Shown piece by piece: positions 16,924 through 25,494 of a stretch of 64,000 nt of DNA. A model generated the notes under the pieces. It made no database searches. It was not told where the DNA came from and worked only from the letters and a program-made list of their open reading frames with translations. Position 1 is the first letter of the stretch, and each line of letters begins with the position of its first letter. The stretch comes from an uncultured Clostridia bacterium (GTDB lineage Bacteria; Bacillota; Clostridia; Christensenellales; Aristaeellaceae), in NCBI GenBank assembly GCA_934636105.1, contig CAKTZR010000002.1, positions 1 to 64,000 on the forward strand. The letters run 5' to 3'. The position numbers and the translations under genes were made by a program.

Positions 16924-19542
16924 TCATGGGTCGTATGGGATTCTTCCGAATCCGTAGAAATGCTGCTGCCAATAGCTTCTCGTCAGGTCGGCGTAGGTAA
17001 TGGGGTTGCCGCAGTGGATCATCATGTTGTCGCCCACATACAGCCCGACATGCGTGATGCCGCCGACATCCTCGCCCATCGTCCCTTCAAAGAATATCAG
17101 GTCGCCGGGACGTGCTTCATCCGCCGTAATCTTCTGACAGATGCCGTACAGCCCTGTCGCGCCGAGCCTGCCCGTGTTGTATACGCCGCTGTTGGTAAAT
17201 ACATAGGATACAAAGCCGGAGCAGTCAAAGGACGTATCCGGCGACGAACCGCCCCATACATACGGAAAGCCCAGATATTTTTCCGCTTCCTCGATGAGCT
17301 TTCCAAACTGCGGGTCAGCCTGTTTGTATTCCTCCGGCACGTCGTATAAAAGCGGGTCTTTGAGCTGGGAAGCGTGCGGCTTTCCGGCAAACAGATCGGG
17401 CATGTTGCCCAGCGTGGACATGTACAGCGCGTAAAGCCCCATCTTCTCGCGGCTCATGGAATACACCGGCTGGTGCGACAGGTTCTTGTTTTCAAGCTTC
17501 ACGTCGCAGATTCGGTAGGTGTACGGCACTTCAATCTCGTAAGTGTAGCTTTCCCACCGCTGTGCGCCGGTTTTGGGGTCGGTCACAAGCTGCTGCCCGA
17601 CGCGCTGTTCGGTGCGGTATCGGGTTTCGGTCGTGATTTTCTCGGTCAGCACATACTGGAGCTTGAAATAGCGCTCCATGACAGGATACGCGCTGTCAAT
17701 CGTCCATTCCTCGCCGCCCAGATACGCGGAGATGATTGCGCAGAGCACATACGGGTCATGCCAGATTTCCTGTGCCTTGACGTTGTATTCATCGCATCCG
17801 GGATGGCGGGCTTCATAGTGATCCAGCTCCACGCCCGCAAGCGGTCTGCCGGATGTATCCACCTTCTTATACGCAAGGCGCATCGGCGTATTGGTGACGG
17901 TTTCCAGCGGCTCGTTCGGGTTGATAAACGTACCGTCCACCGTCAAACGGACATGCACGGCGGCTTTGAAATAGCCGGGGAGCGGCTGGGTTTCCTCGAC
18001 GGTATATCTTCCATACGGGATTTTCTCAAACGTCACCAACCCGTTTGCGTCCGAAACGGCGGTCGTCAGGCGCGTGCCTGTTTCCGTAACCAGCGCAAAT
18101 TCCACGCCGGAAAGCGGCGCGCCGTTTTCGTCCTGCTTGCGGAGCTGTACGCGGGTATAGTCGTCGCGCAGCATCGTGTTGCCCGTGACATTTCCCTGCT
18201 CGTCCACCGTGAAGCGTGTTTCGGCTTCATTGAGCGCATAGCCGCTCGGCGCAAGGATTTCGCGGAAGGTGTATGTTCCCGGCGTAACGGGGATATCCGG
18301 GATTTCGCCGTTCGCATCGGTCGTGGCGCGGTAAATCATTTCGCCCTGCTCGTTTCTGACCTCGATCTGTGCGCCCGGAACGGTTTTCGCGCCGGTGATA
18401 TCGGTTTTGGTCAGCGTCACGGGCGTATAAACCAGATCGTCATAGATGGGCTGCGCCAGCTCGACGCGGATTACCGCATCGCCGCCCGGCTCAAGCGTAA
18501 TCGGGAAACGGTTTGGATTGAGCTTCCAGCCTGTCTTGGCTTGCAGCTCGCGCACATAGTAGTCGCCATGCGGAAATGTGCCGTCAAACGTCAGCCTGCC
18601 GTTTTCATCGGTCATGCCGACAGCCACAAGCGTATCTGCCAGCAGGGTCACGCCGTTTTCACGGATATCCCGCTCGCTGAACAGCCCGAACACAAAGCCT
18701 TCGCCCGGCTCGCTGTGCAGCGTCCGCAGCACTTCACCGTTTGCTTCCGTCGTGCGAATGACTTCGGCTTCCTTGTGCAGCGTAATAGCGGCGGGAAGAT
18801 AGGTATTGCCGACCTCCACGCGGATCTTCACCAGCGGGGTCTGATCGTCCGCATACGCGAGTTCGATTTCGTGCGGCGTATTATCCGGCGCGTATCCTTC
18901 CGGCGCTTTGACCTCGGTCAGCGTATATCTGCCCAGCGGCAGAAGTTTGGACGCATCCTCGCCGCCCGTCGTCGTGATGATCGTATCGACCAGCTCTCCC
19001 TCGGCGTACCACGCCGTTCCGTCCCTGCCGACGATCTCCTCAGCGGCACGCAGTTCAAAGACCGCGCCTGCCAGATTCCGCTGTTCATACACCGGCTTCT
19101 GTACTACATAGCCGTATGCGTCCACGGTTTCAAAGCCAACGAGCGTATCGCCGGTCTTTTTCACGAGAATCTGTCCCTTGACCGGCTCATCCTGCATTTC
19201 GATGTTCAGTTCATACGTTTGCCCGGGTTCGTCGCCGTCATGCCCGATCATCACGGGCAGAAATTCCGTCTGAATCAGGTATCCTTCCGGCGCGGAAATC
19301 TCCTCGATGTAATACAAGCCCCACCTGAGCGTTTCCGGCAGGGTCACGCCGCCCGTTTCATCCGTGGTGAACGTGTCGATCTCCTTTTCGGTCGGATAAT
19401 GCACCGTCTGGCGCACCGTTTCGCCGTTTGCGTCCTTGAGCTTAAACGACGTATGCGCCAGCGTGATGGTCTTGCCCGTTTCGCGATCCGTCTTGAGGAT
19501 ACGCAGGCGGTAGAGAATCGAACGGTCGCTGAGTGTCAGCAC
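16924..19542 (-). CDS. Fusion of SpaA-like adhesin repeats to the CD1108 NlpC/P60 conjugation peptidase
   Basis: An 872-residue open frame that joins two normally separate proteins. Residues 1-560 or so are prealbumin-like SpaA/Cna_B repeats (opening LKTDRETGKTITL; recurring E-box-like GxYxxxE and APEGY). From about residue 575 (HPGCDEYNVKAQEIWHDPYV) it becomes the C-terminal half of a CD1108-type conjugation protein ending in an NlpC/P60 peptidase (YVWGGSSPDTSFDCSGFVSY, catalytic Cys near 790; His in GGITHVGLYVG). It has no signal peptide and no sortase motif. The ATG/start at 19542 lies at the edge of an AT-rich insertion, and the adhesin's real N-terminus is at 20.6-21.5 kb. Probably a degenerate product; expression as a protein is uncertain. 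Confidence 0.8.
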   Translation of the reverse strand: MLTLSDRSILYRLRILKTDRETGKTITLAHTSFKLKDANGETVRQTVHYPTEKEIDTFTTDETGGVTLPETLRWGLYYIEEISAPEGYLIQTEFLPVMIGHDGDEPGQTYELNIEMQDEPVKGQILVKKTGDTLVGFETVDAYGYVVQKPVYEQRNLAGAVFELRAAEEIVGRDGTAWYAEGELVDTIITTTGGEDASKLLPLGRYTLTEVKAPEGYAPDNTPHEIELAYADDQTPLVKIRVEVGNTYLPAAITLHKEAEVIRTTEANGEVLRTLHSEPGEGFVFGLFSERDIRENGVTLLADTLVAVGMTDENGRLTFDGTFPHGDYYVRELQAKTGWKLNPNRFPITLEPGGDAVIRVELAQPIYDDLVYTPVTLTKTDITGAKTVPGAQIEVRNEQGEMIYRATTDANGEIPDIPVTPGTYTFREILAPSGYALNEAETRFTVDEQGNVTGNTMLRDDYTRVQLRKQDENGAPLSGVEFALVTETGTRLTTAVSDANGLVTFEKIPYGRYTVEETQPLPGYFKAAVHVRLTVDGTFINPNEPLETVTNTPMRLAYKKVDTSGRPLAGVELDHYEARHPGCDEYNVKAQEIWHDPYVLCAIISAYLGGEEWTIDSAYPVMERYFKLQYVLTEKITTETRYRTEQRVGQQLVTDPKTGAQRWESYTYEIEVPYTYRICDVKLENKNLSHQPVYSMSREKMGLYALYMSTLGNMPDLFAGKPHASQLKDPLLYDVPEEYKQADPQFGKLIEEAEKYLGFPYVWGGSSPDTSFDCSGFVSYVFTNSGVYNTGRLGATGLYGICQKITADEARPGDLIFFEGTMGEDVGGITHVGLYVGDNMMIHCGNPITYADLTRSYWQQHFYGFGRIPYDP

Positions 19543-19614
19543 TATATTGCTTTGTTTTCATCATTTCAAGCGCATTCGCAAGTTTTGATTAATCGAAAAT
19601 CGGTTAAATTATTC

Positions 19615-19643
19615 TTGACAAATCGGTGAATCTCCGTTATCAT
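19615..19643 (+). promoter_or_regulatory. Sigma-A promoter of the XRE regulator
   Basis: TTGACA at 19615-19620, a 17-base spacer and TATCAT at 19638-19643, 26 bases before the regulator start. An imperfect repeat of AATCG lies just upstream and could be an operator for the regulator. Confidence 0.7.
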
Positions 19644-19668
19644 ATACAGGTAGAAAGGGGGATGCAGT

Positions 19669-20040
19669 ATGTCATATACAAGTTTTGGCGAATTTGTACG
19701 CATATTGCGAATTAAGCACCATGAAGTCATGGGTGATATGGCAAAAGTACTTGGAGTCAAAATTCCTTTTCTTTCAGCTGTTGAAAACGGGAAAAAGAAT
19801 GTACCTTCCGATTGGGTAGATAAAATCGCTGTTCACTATGGATTATCTTCTTCTGAACAAAAACAGCTCCAGAAATCCGTTGATGAATCCCGTACCCAAT
19901 ATAAAATTATTGTTGGAAACGCAGGCATTCATCAGCGGAAAGCAGCTTTACAATTCGCTCGTTCTTTTGATGAAATGGACGATGAAACTGCAACCAAGAT
20001 TTTGGAACTTCTTAGCAAAAAGGAGGATAACAAGTCTTAA
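19669..20040 (+). CDS. XRE-family helix-turn-helix regulator
   Basis: A 123-residue DNA-binding protein with an N-terminal Cro/CI-type helix-turn-helix (FVRILRIKHHEVMGDMAKVL and PFLSAVENGKK, about residues 8-45). It follows AAAGGGGGATGC, a good ribosome site. Its stop codon overlaps the ATG of the ImmA/IrrE fragment, the usual arrangement in regulator/metallopeptidase or type II toxin-antitoxin pairs. The region is clearly more AT-rich than the surrounding adhesin sequence and on the opposite strand, indicating a separate origin. Confidence 0.85.
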   Translation: MSYTSFGEFVRILRIKHHEVMGDMAKVLGVKIPFLSAVENGKKNVPSDWVDKIAVHYGLSSSEQKQLQKSVDESRTQYKIIVGNAGIHQRKAALQFARSFDEMDDETATKILELLSKKEDNKS

Positions 20041-20192
20041 TGGATTACCAAACAAAGCCTACTAGTCGCAGGGATTTGCGTAACTATTCAAAACTTGTGC
20101 GCAAATTGTTTGATGTACCTCTGACCGGTCCATTTCCTGTTCTTGAGGTCTTAGACAGATTAAGTGATGTTTTTAAAGGCAGCAACTATTAA
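20040..20192 (+). pseudogene. Truncated ImmA/IrrE-type metallopeptidase gene
   Basis: Fifty codons starting at an ATG that overlaps the regulator stop (TAATG). The sequence TSRRDLRNYSKLVRKLF ... TGPFPVLEVLDRLSDVF matches the N-terminus of ImmA/IrrE-family proteins that follow XRE regulators. The frame stops at 20190-20192 before the HExxH zinc site, and no later part of the domain is visible downstream, so the catalytic part has been lost by deletion. The following 87 bases hold no recognisable coding sequence. Confidence 0.65.
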
Positions 20193-20279
20193 TGAAGGTG
20201 GTCGTAATCTCGTTCCCCGTATCTGGAATAACTCAACCGGTCTCAATAATAACCCTATAAAACGGAGGAAAATGCTGAA

Positions 20280-20603
20280 ATGAGTAAATATGAACTATTT
20301 TGCATGATTTTTTACGTCCTTGACGCTGAATGGGATGAAACAAAAAATAAACATCTTGGTACGTTTTTAAGTGCCGCAAATCCATTTTTATTTAAGGGAA
20401 CAGGCTCAGCCGATCCTGCTGTTTATGAACACTTTTGCAAAATAATAAGTAATCCCATCACTATTGAAAACAGCTATGAATTTGCTCTCCATTATATCAA
20501 CTCTCTCCATGATCATGGATTATCAAGAGCATTTAATCGTATTAATAAGGCTGAATGGACTGATTGCGTAAAAGAATATCTTTCAAGTAATCACGATAGT
20601 TAA
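20280..20603 (+). CDS. Hypothetical protein in the AT-rich island
   Basis: A 107-residue protein with GGAGG ten bases before ATG 20280. It is not a family I recognise. It begins MSKYELFCMIFYVLDAEWDE, is predicted to be mostly helical, and has no signal peptide or membrane segment. It is downstream of the XRE regulator and the truncated ImmA/IrrE gene in the same orientation and shares their low GC content. A role in a toxin-antitoxin or small defence locus is possible but only from position. Confidence 0.6.
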   Translation: MSKYELFCMIFYVLDAEWDETKNKHLGTFLSAANPFLFKGTGSADPAVYEHFCKIISNPITIENSYEFALHYINSLHDHGLSRAFNRINKAEWTDCVKEYLSSNHDS

Positions 20604-21521
20604 TCATAAAGCCTCGATCAAGTCCTTGTTATAGTGTATTTTCATGCTTATATCAAGGACTTTTAATAATGGCATTGCTTGATGGCTGTTCATCGTATGT
20701 TCAAGGCAATAGACCACATGCTCGTTGATGTAATGCCTTGTCGCGTAAATCGCGCCATAGTTTTTGAGCGACGCAATCTGCACATCGTCATGCACGGAAT
20801 AGGCGTATACCGTCTGCCCGGCGTAAAACTCGCCCGTGTTGCCGCTGAGCGTCTGCAATCTCGGCGGGTTATTCGCCGCGTACAGCTCCACCGGCGTAAA
20901 CGGGAAGGCGTAAGCCGTCACGTCATAATCTGCCGCATCGGACGGCTGGGTTTCCTCTGCCAGCACCCAGACCGTCGCCGTGTCCGTCCACGCCATCTCT
21001 CCATCGGGTTCTTCCTCGCCGTACAGATAGCGCGTCAGCATCCATGTTCGCCCCATGCCGTCCTGCCGGACTTCCTCCACTCGGACGTTTGCGGCGCGGA
21101 CAAAGTTGCCGTCGTACAGCTCGCCGTCTACCTCGTCCGCCGTCTCATCCACATCCGAAAACACGCGCGTATTTTCCGTGACGAGAACGAACATGCCCGC
21201 CTGATATGCTGCTTCAGGTTCGGGCGTTGGCAGGGGTTCTTCGGTAACCTGCGGGGTCGGCTCCGCCACGCCCTCCGGCGTTTTGATTCCCGACGGCAGT
21301 TCCGTCGGCTCGCTTGGAAACTCCGGCTCTGATGTTGCTTCCGGAGATTCAACCGGCAGTTCCGGCTCGGTTGTTGCTTCCGGCTCGTTCGGAAGTTCCG
21401 CTTCCGCGCCTGTTGCTTGGGCAAACCCCGTTTCTTCCGCCCATATCGACGTAGGCAAAGCCGCCGTCAGCATCGTCAGCGACAGCAGCAAAGACAAAAG
21501 ACGTTTGATTTTGTGTTTCAT
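20604..21521 (-). pseudogene. N-terminal part of a large surface adhesin, cut by the AT-rich island
   Basis: An exported protein start: signal peptide MKHKIKRLLSLLLSLTML to SIWA, a Glu/Pro/Thr-rich linker (EPELPVESPEA type), an SH3-like region (about 100-200) and the beginning of the adhesin head, with VYCLEHTMNS near residue 277 resembling the thioester or isopeptide head of large SpaA-type adhesins. After that the frame enters unrelated AT-rich sequence and stops at 20604. The SpaA repeats that should follow resume at 19542 on the other side of the island. GGAGG before ATG 21521 and a four-base overlap with the sortase gene show the original operon. The fragment is probably secreted but not anchored. 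Confidence 0.75.
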
Positions 21522-22402
21522 AAGTTCCTCCTGCTTTTTTCAAGTACAGCCACGACTGCAAGCCGTCCCGCTCTGCCGCCATAGCTTCGGTCACATGTTA
21601 TCAGCGTGAGAATGGAATCCTCCGCGCCGACCGTCACGCCCGTGTCGTACAGTGCGTTCTGCCAGGCGTACCGGATAAATTCCAGAAATGCCGCGTCGCT
21701 TTCAAAATCCGCCTGTGAAGCGTCCCACTCGCTGCTGTGAAAATTCAGCACGGCGAAAATGCGGTATGATCCGCTTTCATACAGCGTATCGAGCAGCACG
21801 ATTTCGTGTCCGGCATAGAAATCCGCATCCTTGTACCGCATGAGCGACGTGAACATCTTCTCGCCGGTGGATTTGAGATGATGCCCGTAAATGGCGATAT
21901 TGCGGCTGGGGATGCTGTAATCCGTTTTCATCAGCGAAAACAGCGTTCCCGCCGCGCCTGGCTTTCCTGTGAACGTGTGATGCAGGTAATACTCGGCATC
22001 GTCCGTCCAGACGACGGGGTAATCCACATTCGTGCCGGGAATCCTGATCCACGCGATGAAATCGTCGTTCTGTGCCAGACACGCCGCAAGGTCTGCTCCT
22101 GTCCCGATGTCGATTTCAGGCGGGGATTCAGCCTGCGCGGGCAGTTCGAGCGGCGCTTGCGTTGCGCTTGGAAAGCCCGCCGCATCCAGCATTTGGCGCA
22201 GAGCGCTTCTGTTTTCCGACGCGTCTGTTGCCTGCGCTGGTTCCTCGCTTTTGAGCTGAACGCGCAGGTCGTCGTACTCCGCCGCGCTCCGATTCATTTC
22301 CGTGTTCTGCCCGATGAGCGGGCAGAACAGCATTGCCGCGCCCGTCACAGCCATTGCCGCTGCAAGAAAAGCTGAGGGCGAATCCGCATGTTTTTGCTTC
22401 AT
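21518..22402 (-). CDS. srtB: Class B sortase
   Basis: A 294-residue membrane-anchored transpeptidase that joins surface proteins to the wall or to each other. It has an N-terminal membrane helix (about residues 12-30), a linker and a catalytic SrtB domain with the histidine in IAIYGHHL (about 170) and the cysteine in LTLITCDRSYGGRAGRL (about 267-283), with the catalytic Arg close behind. AGGAGG precedes ATG 22402. It overlaps the adhesin start by four bases, so the adhesin was its substrate. No other sortase substrate with a clear C-terminal motif is visible in the window, so the enzyme may now be orphaned. Confidence 0.9.
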   Translation of the reverse strand: MKQKHADSPSAFLAAAMAVTGAAMLFCPLIGQNTEMNRSAAEYDDLRVQLKSEEPAQATDASENRSALRQMLDAAGFPSATQAPLELPAQAESPPEIDIGTGADLAACLAQNDDFIAWIRIPGTNVDYPVVWTDDAEYYLHHTFTGKPGAAGTLFSLMKTDYSIPSRNIAIYGHHLKSTGEKMFTSLMRYKDADFYAGHEIVLLDTLYESGSYRIFAVLNFHSSEWDASQADFESDAAFLEFIRYAWQNALYDTGVTVGAEDSILTLITCDRSYGGRAGRLAVVAVLEKSRRNL

Positions 22403-22417
22403 GATGTTCCTCCTTTC

Positions 22418-22792
22418 TCACAGGCAGTACAGCTTCCTGCCCTGTATGGCGTAGACCAGAATCGGGGTACAGTCCGGCGTAAACAGGTAACACCTGCCGG
22501 ATTCAATCTGCGTCAACGCGCAGAGCTGGCAGGCTTTTCCGTCCACCGGCGGCACGGCGAAGAACAGCACCCGTCTGGGAAACCAGCCGCCGCTAATCTC
22601 GCACGTCCGCTGCTCGGCTTCCTGCTCCAGCTGCATCACCCGAAGCGCGGTTTCCGTCCGCTTTTCGGGCAAAAGAAAACCTGCTTGCGTATCCTGCCGC
22701 AGCAGGTTCTCAAGCAGGTTGTCTTTGCTCATGCAGCCGGGAAATCGGTCAATGGGTTCGAGTTCACAGGCGAATTGAAAATAGTTTTTCAC
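22418..22792 (-). CDS. Hypothetical protein upstream of sortase
   Basis: About 124 residues, with no family I recognise. The GTG at 22792 (VKNYFQFACELEPIDRFPG) is preferred because GGGAG lies eight bases before it; a GTG at 22801 would overlap that site. Several cysteines occur (GCMSKDN, RTCEIS, CQLCAL, YLFTPDC), including a CQLC pair that could bind metal. It lies in a compact block between the replication initiator and the sortase, seven bases after the initiator stop, so it is probably part of the same transcript. Function unknown. Confidence 0.55.
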   Translation of the reverse strand: MKNYFQFACELEPIDRFPGCMSKDNLLENLLRQDTQAGFLLPEKRTETALRVMQLEQEAEQRTCEISGGWFPRRVLFFAVPPVDGKACQLCALTQIESGRCYLFTPDCTPILVYAIQGRKLYCL

Positions 22793-22807
22793 GGACGCCA
22801 CTCCCTT

Positions 22808-23731
22808 CTAAAGCTCATCGAGCCAGTTTTCATAATCTTCCTCCCGCTTTCGCCGGTCGTATCGCACCTGAGCGTCGTAGTAATTGCCCATCGTCGCGGG
22901 CGCGTTGAACAGCGTGGTCAGCAGATATTTCTTGATGTTGCGGACGCGGCTCGCGTTCTGCTCAAGACAGCCGAAGATGTACTCGATGTGCATGCTGTTG
23001 ATCTTGCGCATCCGCTCTCTGACCAGCTCGGCGGGATACTCCGCCCCGGAAATCGTGATTGTTTCCCTGCCGGTGCAGAGGATTTCCACCATCAGCTCGA
23101 CGATCTCATTCATCCGATCCCGGTTATACGGCGTGACAAGGCAGTCATACCCGATCTGCGACCGCACGCTGTCCCGAATCGCCGCAACATCTTCCTGCCT
23201 TTCCTTGAGATGGATTGATGGATAAGGATTTTCTCCCTGAGTATTTGGTGGATACGTTTTTTCTGAATTCGTGTTTGATCTATTCGTATTTAATTGTGCG
23301 GGATTTTCCTGTTCAGGTTTTTCCTGCTTTGGATTCTCCTGCACAGGCTTTTCCTGAACCGGATTCTCCAGTCTTGGATTTTCCCGTTTTGGTTTTTCCG
23401 GCTCAGGTGCGTCCTGCGCAGGCTGGCTGTTCATGTGGCAGTCCTCGTAGATCAGGTACTCCGTCCCGCTCAGCCGTCCGCGCTCGTCCCGTTTTCGATT
23501 TCGGATCACATAGCCCGAACGCTCCAACTCCTTGACGGCTTCGCTGATCGCGTCCACGCCCTCTTTGCTGATTGCCGACAGCCCCCGCAGCGTATAATCC
23601 CAGTTCTCCGGCAGGGACAGCATCACCGACATCAGCCCTTTTGCTTTAAGCGTCAGGCGTTTATCCTTCAAATGCTGATTGGACATCATCGTATAGTTTT
23701 TGGTTTTGACAACTCGAAAGACTACGGTCAT
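22808..23731 (-). CDS. RepA-like replication initiator (winged helix, DUF6017)
   Basis: A 307-residue protein with an N-terminal winged-helix domain (NYTMMSNQHLKDKRLTLKAK to SGYVIRNRKRD, about residues 12-80), a repetitive linker of Pro-Glu-Asn-Pro and Gln-Glu-Lys-Pro units (about 105-150), and a C-terminal DUF6017-type domain (from IRDSVRSQIGYDCL). Such proteins in Tn1549-like elements are thought to start autonomous replication of the excised circle. A strong AAGGGAGG lies before ATG 23731. The linker repeat is coded by about 15-21 base near-repeats (23290-23420). It is the first gene of the block with the hypothetical gene, sortase and adhesin. Confidence 0.82.
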   Translation of the reverse strand: MTVVFRVVKTKNYTMMSNQHLKDKRLTLKAKGLMSVMLSLPENWDYTLRGLSAISKEGVDAISEAVKELERSGYVIRNRKRDERGRLSGTEYLIYEDCHMNSQPAQDAPEPEKPKRENPRLENPVQEKPVQENPKQEKPEQENPAQLNTNRSNTNSEKTYPPNTQGENPYPSIHLKERQEDVAAIRDSVRSQIGYDCLVTPYNRDRMNEIVELMVEILCTGRETITISGAEYPAELVRERMRKINSMHIEYIFGCLEQNASRVRNIKKYLLTTLFNAPATMGNYYDAQVRYDRRKREEDYENWLDEL

Positions 23732-23827
23732 TTCGTTTCACCTCCCTTCGTCAAAAACGCCGCATAGTTCATCTTGCTTCTGCTTATACTTTTATTGAAA
23801 TATCCGTAATTTTTTTACGGACTCCTA

Positions 23828-23856
23828 TTGACACTCAGATTTATCTCGTTTAGAAT
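23828..23856 (+). promoter_or_regulatory. Sigma-A promoter of the AAA ATPase, with upstream inverted repeat
   Basis: TTGACA at 23828-23833, a 17-base spacer and TAGAAT at 23851-23856 lie just before the ATPase gene. A perfect inverted repeat TCCGTAA/TTACGGA with a five-base T spacer lies immediately upstream at 23803-23821 and could be an operator. Confidence 0.7.
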
Positions 23857-23878
23857 GTTCTTGAAAGGGTGATTATAC

Positions 23879-24976
23879 ATGCTGAAACTCTTTGAAGTAT
23901 CAGGCTTTAAAAATTTTCTTTCTCCTATTCGAATTGACTTTTCCGATGTTAAGAATTATCAGTTCAACGAAAACTGTATCTGTAACAATCTTCTTCAAAA
24001 ACTGATTGTATACGGAAAAAACGCTTCTGGCAAATCCAACCTTGGGCTTGCCTTATTTGACATCGTCTCCCACATGACTACAAACAATGTCACACCCGGG
24101 TTATACAGCTTTTATCTCAATTCCGAATCAAAACTCGAATTTGCTGAATTCCGATATGTTTTTGTTTTCACTCCTTATCAAATTGATTATTTATACCGTA
24201 AAAATGACAATCAAGATTTGGTATATGAACGTGTTATTCTTAATGATGATCTGCTATTTGAATACAATTATGCTGAGAAACAGGGAAATTTATCCGGACT
24301 CGAAAAGCTAATTCCTACTCTCAATCTGAACTTCAGAGGCAGCGATTCACTGCTCAAATATGCCATCACAAACTCTGCTTTGCCAGACAATCATCCTCTT
24401 TATCAGATGATGTCTTTTATTTCCCACATGCTTTGGTTTCGTTCTCTCGACGAAAATCGCTACATTGGCTATAAATCAAGAAGTTCTGATTACTATGACT
24501 TTATTTTTGAAGGAAACCGTATTAAGAAACTTGAAGATTTTCTACACGCTGCTGGTGTAGAAGAAAACCTCGTCGCAAAAACCACACCGGAAGGAAAGAA
24601 AAAACTTTATTTTGATACGCCTTCCCCTCTTCCGTTTTTTATGGTTGCATCAAGTGGAACGCGTGCTCTTTACACCTATTTCTACTTTACTGAAACTTGC
24701 CCGGATATTTCCCTTATGTTTATTGATGAATTCGATGCCTATTATCACTACGAACTATCTGAAACCATTGTCAAATTGATTGAGAAAATGCCGCACTGTC
24801 AGGCAATTCTTACTTCACACAATACCAATCTGCTTTCTAATCGCATTATGCGTCCAGACTGCTATTTCATTCTTTCAGACGGTAAACTCACATCATTTGC
24901 TAATGCAACAAAGCGTGAACTCCGTGCTGGGCACAACCTTGAAAAGCTGTATATGAGTGGTGAATTTGATGTCTAA
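23879..24976 (+). CDS. AAA/ABC-type ATPase, candidate phage-defence protein
   Basis: A 365-residue ATPase with Walker A YGKNASGKSN (about residue 50), an insertion-rich middle, a signature-like ASSGTRALYTYFYF (about 258), Walker B LMFIDEFDAYYH (about 280) and a switch His in AILTSHNTNLL. This is the AAA_15/OLD-like layout found in abortive-infection proteins of the AbiL/RloA type. The gene is on the plus strand, AT-rich and out of keeping with its neighbours, with its own promoter. Its last codons overlap the ATG of a second, decayed gene, as in two-gene defence systems. I infer a defence role from architecture and context only. Confidence 0.75.
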   Translation: MLKLFEVSGFKNFLSPIRIDFSDVKNYQFNENCICNNLLQKLIVYGKNASGKSNLGLALFDIVSHMTTNNVTPGLYSFYLNSESKLEFAEFRYVFVFTPYQIDYLYRKNDNQDLVYERVILNDDLLFEYNYAEKQGNLSGLEKLIPTLNLNFRGSDSLLKYAITNSALPDNHPLYQMMSFISHMLWFRSLDENRYIGYKSRSSDYYDFIFEGNRIKKLEDFLHAAGVEENLVAKTTPEGKKKLYFDTPSPLPFFMVASSGTRALYTYFYFTETCPDISLMFIDEFDAYYHYELSETIVKLIEKMPHCQAILTSHNTNLLSNRIMRPDCYFILSDGKLTSFANATKRELRAGHNLEKLYMSGEFDV

Positions 24977-25170
24977 ACGAAAAATACTTCTTCTATCCTA
25001 AATCCTCTTGAAATCAAAAAAACTGCCAATCCCGGCAGCGAACTGACAAAAGTATTTTCTCTGCTCGATAAAGCTTCCACTCCTCGCGGAAAAGGGGCTA
25101 TCCTTTGCATGAAGCCCGCTCTTGGTGCCATCGATAAAGAAAACTATATTATTCCAATTTGGATGATCTA
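24969..25170 (+). pseudogene. Remnant of the ATPase partner gene
   Basis: A start (MSKRKILLLS) overlapping the ATPase end by eight bases stops after ten codons at 24999-25001. From 25001 another frame stays open for 56 codons (NPLEIKKTANPGSELTK ... GKGAILCMKPALGAIDKENY) and ends IPIWMI at 25170. The two pieces look like the two ends of one gene whose middle was deleted with a frame change. The start MSKRKILL is common in RloB/AbiLii-like partners of such ATPases, but the identity cannot be proven from these ends. Confidence 0.5.
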
Positions 25171-25196
25171 AAGTTTATTTACCTTCGTAGAAACGT

Positions 25197-25229
25197 AAAA
25201 CTGCCCGCTTTTTTCGGCGAGCAGTTTTT
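25197..25229. terminator. Hairpin between the converging ATPase and Rpn genes
   Basis: ACTGC-CCGC and GGCG-GCAGT form a stem with one mismatch around a T-rich loop, followed by TTTTT. It can serve the plus-strand ATPase locus and, less well, the minus-strand genes. Confidence 0.55.
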
Positions 25230-25255
25230 CATATTCACTTAATTATCATTACATT

Positions 25256-25489
25256 TCACGACTTGATCGTTCTGCTCAATTCTTCAACTTCCTGCTTTGT
25301 CAGCATTGTTGCGGCAATAATCAATTCCTCAGAGCAGCCCATTTCAAGCATACGACGAGCAATAGCCAGTGCCTTCTGCATTTCGCCGCGCTTTTCGCCG
25401 CGTTTTTCACCCAGCATGATTCCTTCATCAACCATCTGCCGAATTGCTTCACACATACTCGTATTTTCACCTTCAAAGCACTTGAGCAT
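25256..25489 (-). pseudogene. Duplicated 3' end of the Rpn nuclease gene
   Basis: A 77-codon frame whose sequence MCEAIRQMVDEGIMLGEKRG and closing MLTKQEVEELSRTIK repeat the C-terminal tail of the adjacent Rpn gene with minor changes; the catalytic domain is absent. No convincing ribosome site precedes it. It is best read as a tandem partial copy of the neighbouring gene's 3' end or as the remainder of a second, deleted copy. Confidence 0.75.
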
Positions 25490-25494
25490 AGCCT

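Noticed and set aside
23290..23420. Short near-repeats that could look like iterons
   Set aside because: They are in frame inside the RepA-like gene and encode its Pro/Glu/Asn/Lys linker, so they are a coding repeat; an origin function cannot be shown from sequence.
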